Positions 60,711 through 64,000 of a stretch of 64,000 bases of DNA are shown here, in pieces. The position numbers and the translations under genes are program-made. The stretch's first letter is position 1. Each line of letters begins with the position of its first letter. The notes below the pieces were generated by a model. It saw only the letters and a list, made by a program, of their open reading frames with translations. It was not told the origin of the DNA and ran no database searches. The DNA is from DATBVX01 sp035263105 (lineage in GTDB: Bacteria; Pseudomonadota; Gammaproteobacteria; Steroidobacterales; Steroidobacteraceae), in the NCBI GenBank assembly GCA_035263105.1, contig DATFRO010000048.1, positions 10,731 to 74,730 of the forward strand, given 5' to 3'.

Positions 60711-61757
60711 TTACTGGCTCTCTTTTGTGAGCTTCACACGCCCGCGCGCCGCGGACGGGGTGCGGCCTCCCGTGCGCTGTGCGGACGCAGTCTTGCCGAA
60801 CTGCTGGCGGTGCCAGCGCGAGAAGCCACTTATAGAAGAGAAGCCGAGGAGCGAGGAGATCTCCGCGAGATTGCGCTGTGGATCGGCGAGGAAGCGCTCG
60901 GCCAGCTCGCGCCGCACCGTGGCCACGATGTTCGAGAACGTTTCGCTCTCCTGCGCCAGGCGCCGATGCACGGTGCGCCGATCGACGCCGAGATGCTGCG
61001 CCACGACTTCGATGCTGCACGCACCGGTGCCGAGCAAGCCGAGGACCAGGCGCCGCACCTGGCCCGCCAGTTTCTCCGGACTCTCGACCGGCAGCGCCTC
61101 GAGCATTTCGCGTGCGAGCCGCGCGATCCCGGGATCGGCGTTGGGATTGGCGGCTTCGAGATCGCGTTGCGCGCAGACGATGCCGTTGAACGCGTGACCG
61201 AATTCGAGCCGGCAGCCGAACAGCCGGTCGTGCTCGGTGCGGTCGACCGGCGGATCGTGCGAAAAGCACACGCGCAGGGGCCGCCAGTTCTGCCCCATGA
61301 AGAGCTGCAGCACGCGAAACACCACGCCGATCGCGAGCTCAGTCGATTGCCGGAGCGGTCCTGGGCGGCCCATCACCAGGTCCTCGCGCAGCACCACCGC
61401 GTGCGGGCTTTCTTCGAGCGACAGCAGGAGCGCCTCGTTCAGCCGATGGGCGTATTCGACGCAGACCTCGAGCGCGAGGCGCAGCGTCGGCTGTTCGCGC
61501 ATCAGGAGTCCCAGCGGACCCATGTCGGAAAGCCGGCGCGCCTGCGCCATCCGCAGGCCGAAACCCTCGACGCGGCTGCGTTCGGCGGAGGCCTCGAGGA
61601 GTCGTCGCACCGAGTCGACCGGGATCCGCAGCTCCGGCTCGGTCAGGCAGCGGGCAGGCAGTTCGAACTCGCGCAGCAACGCCATCGGATCGAGGCCCGC
61701 GCTGCGGGCGACCTCGCCGAAACTTGCCAGGCTCGCGCTGCGGATGAGTCCACGCAC
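60711..61757 (-). CDS. AraC-family transcriptional regulator
   Basis: 348 residues. The first 200 form the arabinose-binding-like (OruR/ArgR-type) domain (LRIPVDSVRRLLEAS, PTLRLALEVCVEYAHR), followed by a C-terminal AraC double HTH (about 245-335, with VAQHLGVDRRTVHRRLAQE and ISSLLGFSSISGFSRWHRQQFG). The start is GTG 61757 with no clear ribosome site, so it is tentative. It is divergent from the TauD operon and upstream of the TBDR, so it may control both. Confidence 0.9.
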   Translation of the reverse strand: MRGLIRSASLASFGEVARSAGLDPMALLREFELPARCLTEPELRIPVDSVRRLLEASAERSRVEGFGLRMAQARRLSDMGPLGLLMREQPTLRLALEVCVEYAHRLNEALLLSLEESPHAVVLREDLVMGRPGPLRQSTELAIGVVFRVLQLFMGQNWRPLRVCFSHDPPVDRTEHDRLFGCRLEFGHAFNGIVCAQRDLEAANPNADPGIARLAREMLEALPVESPEKLAGQVRRLVLGLLGTGACSIEVVAQHLGVDRRTVHRRLAQESETFSNIVATVRRELAERFLADPQRNLAEISSLLGFSSISGFSRWHRQQFGKTASAQRTGGRTPSAARGRVKLTKESQ

Positions 61758-61762
61758 TGGGG

Positions 61763-61785
61763 CATTTCGCTGCTGTCCCGAAATG
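61763..61785. promoter_or_regulatory. Inverted repeat CATTTCG-N9-CGAAATG
   Basis: Two perfect seven-base arms separated by nine bases, six bases before the AraC start codon. A candidate site for the regulator itself in this divergent region. Confidence 0.4.
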
Positions 61786-61903
61786 GTAAACGTATGTCAC
61801 CGAGCGTCAATCCACAACGCACCCAGCCTCGCAAAATGCCGCCACCCGCCCGGACAGGGGCGAACGTCCGCGCGCGGCACCTTTGAGGTCATCGCAGGAA
61901 AAC

Positions 61904-62824
61904 ATGATGAAGTTCATGGCTCGAGAGATCAGCAACCGGGCGCCGGCCATCGTCTGCTCGACCACGCTCAGGTCGATGCGGGTCGAGCCGCTCACCTGCG
62001 CGATCGGCGCGGAGTTGTTCAACATCCACCTGGGTGAGGCCGCGCGCAGCCCCGAGATGATGGCCGAGATCCGCGCGCTCCTGCTCAAGCACCGCGTGCT
62101 GTTCTTCAGGAATCAGGACATCACGCGCGCCGAGCACGTCGCGTTCGCGCGCTACTTCGGCGAGCTCGAGGATCACCCGGTCGCCGGGAGCGATCCCGAG
62201 CATCCGGGCCTGGTGCGGATCTACAAGTCGCCCGAGACACCGAACGAGCGTTACGAGAACGCCTGGCACTGCGATGCGACGTGGCGCGAGAAGCCGCCAT
62301 TCGGTTGCGTCCTGCGGTGTGTCGAATGCCCGCCGGTGGGCGGCGACACGATGTGGGCCAACATGGTGCTCGCCTATGAGAAGCTTCCCCAGCACATCAA
62401 GACGCAGATCGACGGCCTGCGCGCGCGCCACAGCATCGAAGCGACTTTCGGCGCCGCCATGCCGAGAGAGAAGCGTCTCGCGCTCAAGGCGCAGTTCCCC
62501 GATGCCGAGCACCCAGTGGTGCGCACGCATCCCGAAACGGGCGAGGAAATCCTGTTCGTGAATGCCTTCACCACGCATTTCACGAATTTCCACAGCCCCG
62601 CGAATGTGCGCTACGGACAGGACTACACGCAGGGCGGCGCGCAGCTCCTCCAATACCTCATCAACCAGGCGCAGATCCCCGAGTACCAGGTGCGCTGGCG
62701 CTGGACCAGGAACAGCGTCGCCATGTGGGACAACCGCTGCACCCAGCACTACGCCGTCATGGATTACCCACCGTGCCATCGCAAGATGGAGCGCGCCGGG
62801 ATCATCGGCGACCTGCCTTTCTAG
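61904..62824 (+). CDS. TauD/TfdA-family Fe(II)/2-oxoglutarate dioxygenase
   Basis: 306 residues from ATG 61904, with AGGA upstream; a TTG at 61883 is an alternative. The iron triad HxD is H122-C-D124 (NAWHCDATW), the distal His is in TQHYAVMDY, and the 2-oxoglutarate Arg is in HRKMERAGI. It hydroxylates or cleaves a carboxylate, sulfonate or ether substrate with O2 and 2-oxoglutarate. It is the first gene of an operon with BKACE and a hydrolase. Confidence 0.9.
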   Translation: MMKFMAREISNRAPAIVCSTTLRSMRVEPLTCAIGAELFNIHLGEAARSPEMMAEIRALLLKHRVLFFRNQDITRAEHVAFARYFGELEDHPVAGSDPEHPGLVRIYKSPETPNERYENAWHCDATWREKPPFGCVLRCVECPPVGGDTMWANMVLAYEKLPQHIKTQIDGLRARHSIEATFGAAMPREKRLALKAQFPDAEHPVVRTHPETGEEILFVNAFTTHFTNFHSPANVRYGQDYTQGGAQLLQYLINQAQIPEYQVRWRWTRNSVAMWDNRCTQHYAVMDYPPCHRKMERAGIIGDLPF

Positions 62825-62859
62825 AATTCACTCCACCACCGAACGCTCACAGGACTCGT

Positions 62860-63918
62860 ATGCATTTCATCGACGGCGCTCTCTTTCCTGAAAACCAGCA
62901 GAAGCTCGTGATCACGGTCGCCCCGTACGGCCCCGAGTGGATGCCCTCGGACTTCCCCGAGGACATCCCGGTCACGCTCGATGAGCACGTGCAGAAGGCG
63001 GTGGACTGCTACAACGCGGGAGCCACGGTGCTTCACGTGCACGTGCGCGAGCTCGACGGCAAGGGCTCGAAGCGCCTCTCGATGTTCAACGAGCTGCTCG
63101 CGCGCCTGCGCAGCGCCGTGCCGGACATGATCCTGCAGGTCGGCGGCTCGATCTCCTTCTCTCCGGAAGGCGAGGGCGAGGTCGCCAAGTGGCTGAGCGA
63201 TGACACGCGCCACATGCTGGCGGATCTCAAGCCCGCGCCGGACCAGGTGACGATCGCGATCAACACCAACCAGATGAACATCGTCGAGCAGATGTGCGAG
63301 GCGGATCTCAAGGGCACCTCGCTCGCCGAGCCCGGCCTGTATCGCGCGTACCGCGAGATGACGATTCCCGCGGGTCCCGAGTGGGTCGACGAGCACATCC
63401 GGCGCCTGAGCGCGAGCGGCATCCAGACACACTTCCAGCTTGCGAACATCACGCAGCTCGAGACGGTGGAGCGCATGATGCGCAGCGGCTCCTGCAATGT
63501 GCCGCTGATCCTCACCTGGGTCGCGATCGGCGGCGGGTTCGATCAGCCGAACCTCTACAACCTTGCGAACTTCGTGCGTGCCGTGCCCGATGGCGCCGTG
63601 CTCACGCTCGAAACCTCGATGTTGAACGTGCTGCCGATCAACACCATCGCCATCGCGCTCGGCCTGCACGTGCGCTGCGGCATCGAGGACAACCTCTGGA
63701 CCCAGGACCGCAAAGCCAAGATGACGTCGGTGCAGCAGGTCGAGCAGCTGGTGCGCATCTCGCGTGAGCTCGGTCGCGACATCGCCACCGGCAAGGAAGC
63801 GCGCGAGATCTACCGCATCGGCGAGTTCTACAAGAGTGCGGATGAGACGCTCGCGAAGAACGGCTTCGCGCCAAATCGGCGGCCGGGTCAGCGCGGGTTC
63901 GTGCGCCGCATCGCCTGA
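62860..63918 (+). CDS. BKACE-family beta-keto acid cleavage enzyme
   Basis: 352 residues from ATG 62860 with AGGA upstream. The family (beta-keto acid cleavage enzymes, including 3-keto-5-aminohexanoate cleavage enzyme) condenses a beta-keto acid with acetyl-CoA to give acetoacetate and a new CoA ester. The zinc site shows H59-x-H61 in LHVHVRE and the later GIEDNLW. It is longer than the usual 270-310 residues. The TauD gene is 35 bases upstream and the hydrolase gene two bases downstream. Confidence 0.87.
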   Translation: MHFIDGALFPENQQKLVITVAPYGPEWMPSDFPEDIPVTLDEHVQKAVDCYNAGATVLHVHVRELDGKGSKRLSMFNELLARLRSAVPDMILQVGGSISFSPEGEGEVAKWLSDDTRHMLADLKPAPDQVTIAINTNQMNIVEQMCEADLKGTSLAEPGLYRAYREMTIPAGPEWVDEHIRRLSASGIQTHFQLANITQLETVERMMRSGSCNVPLILTWVAIGGGFDQPNLYNLANFVRAVPDGAVLTLETSMLNVLPINTIAIALGLHVRCGIEDNLWTQDRKAKMTSVQQVEQLVRISRELGRDIATGKEAREIYRIGEFYKSADETLAKNGFAPNRRPGQRGFVRRIA

Positions 63919-63920
63919 TC

Positions 63921-64000
63921 ATGGCGGGACCCACCGTCCTGATCGTGCCCGGCCTGCGCGATCACGTGGATGCACACTGGCAAACGCTGCTCGCCGCGCG
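63921..64000 (+). CDS. RBBP9/YdeN-type alpha/beta hydrolase, 3' end off the window
   Basis: Only the first 26 codons are in the window. They read MAGPTVLIVPGLRDHVDAHW, the start of the RBBP9/YdeN serine hydrolase family (LIVPGLRDSxxxHWQ). The start is two bases after the BKACE stop, so it belongs to the same operon. Substrate unknown. Confidence 0.72.
   Translation, partial: MAGPTVLIVPGLRDHVDAHWQTLLAA

Noticed and set aside
60583..61269. Upstream extension of the TBDR frame to 61269
   Set aside because: It runs through the AraC gene on the same strand in another phase; GTG 60582 has a good ribosome site and gives a signal peptide.
1..64000. CRISPR, prophage, insertion sequence, tRNA or integration site
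   Set aside because: No spaced direct repeats, transposase or integrase motifs, or tRNA-like cloverleaf could be seen by eye; the gene content and GC level are even across the window.

Overview
The window is dense, GC-rich bacterial chromosome with no tRNA, rRNA, CRISPR array, insertion sequence or prophage that I can see. Three TonB-dependent receptors (TBDRs), each with a gammaproteobacterial-type TonB box (EEIVVTA, DEIVVTA, EEVVVSA), TolB-like/TPR signalling proteins, many exported lipoproteins and Tat substrates, and a LacI-controlled sugar locus suggest a free-living oligotrophic gammaproteobacterium of the Nevskiales/Steroidobacter or Xanthomonadales kind. That placement is inference from gene content only. 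About 50 protein genes cover almost everything. No gap between called genes exceeds 300 bases.

Region 1 (1-16 kb) is mixed housekeeping and sensing. It holds a partial lipoprotein, a class III nucleotide cyclase fused to TolB and TPR domains with a small membrane protein behind it, a secreted HExxH protein overlapping pobA, a large FGE-like/hydrolase-like/TPR fusion that seems to have lost its catalytic residues, an msrA-msrB pair, NupC, an APC permease, a TMEM175-type channel, and a TBDR. Region 2 (15-31 kb) has a DNA-binding TolB/TPR regulator divergent from an Ig-like lipoprotein, a small exported protein with repeats that resemble TonB boxes, a cupin with a signal-less periplasmic-binding-fold protein, an M19 dipeptidase, MFS and POT transporters, exonuclease III, a serine hydrolase, and a LysR regulator divergent from a dicarboxylate symporter.

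Region 3 (31-45 kb) is a beta-glucoside locus. A Tat-exported GH1 glucosidase converges on an operon of SSS symporter, GH94 phosphorylase and aldose epimerase. A LacI regulator is divergent from that operon, and a TBDR is followed by an FG-GAP/ASPIC lipoprotein and a vanadium-haloperoxidase-family lipoprotein. Three near-identical operators (TGACAGCGCTGTCA type) sit on the divergent promoters and on the TBDR promoter, so import, breakdown and the two lipoproteins look like one regulon.

Region 4 (45-64 kb) has a SMUG-like glycosylase, an outer-membrane protein, an aldo/keto reductase and small proteins. Next comes a tightly packed operon (MFS transporter, GMC oxidoreductase, Tat-tagged gluconate-dehydrogenase subunit 3, Gfo/Idh dehydrogenase, 3-keto-disaccharide hydrolase) that fits oxidation of glycosides at C3 followed by hydrolysis of the keto-glycoside. 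A subtilase and a TBDR converge on a shared terminator. Last, an AraC regulator is divergent from a TauD-BKACE-hydrolase operon that runs off the right edge.
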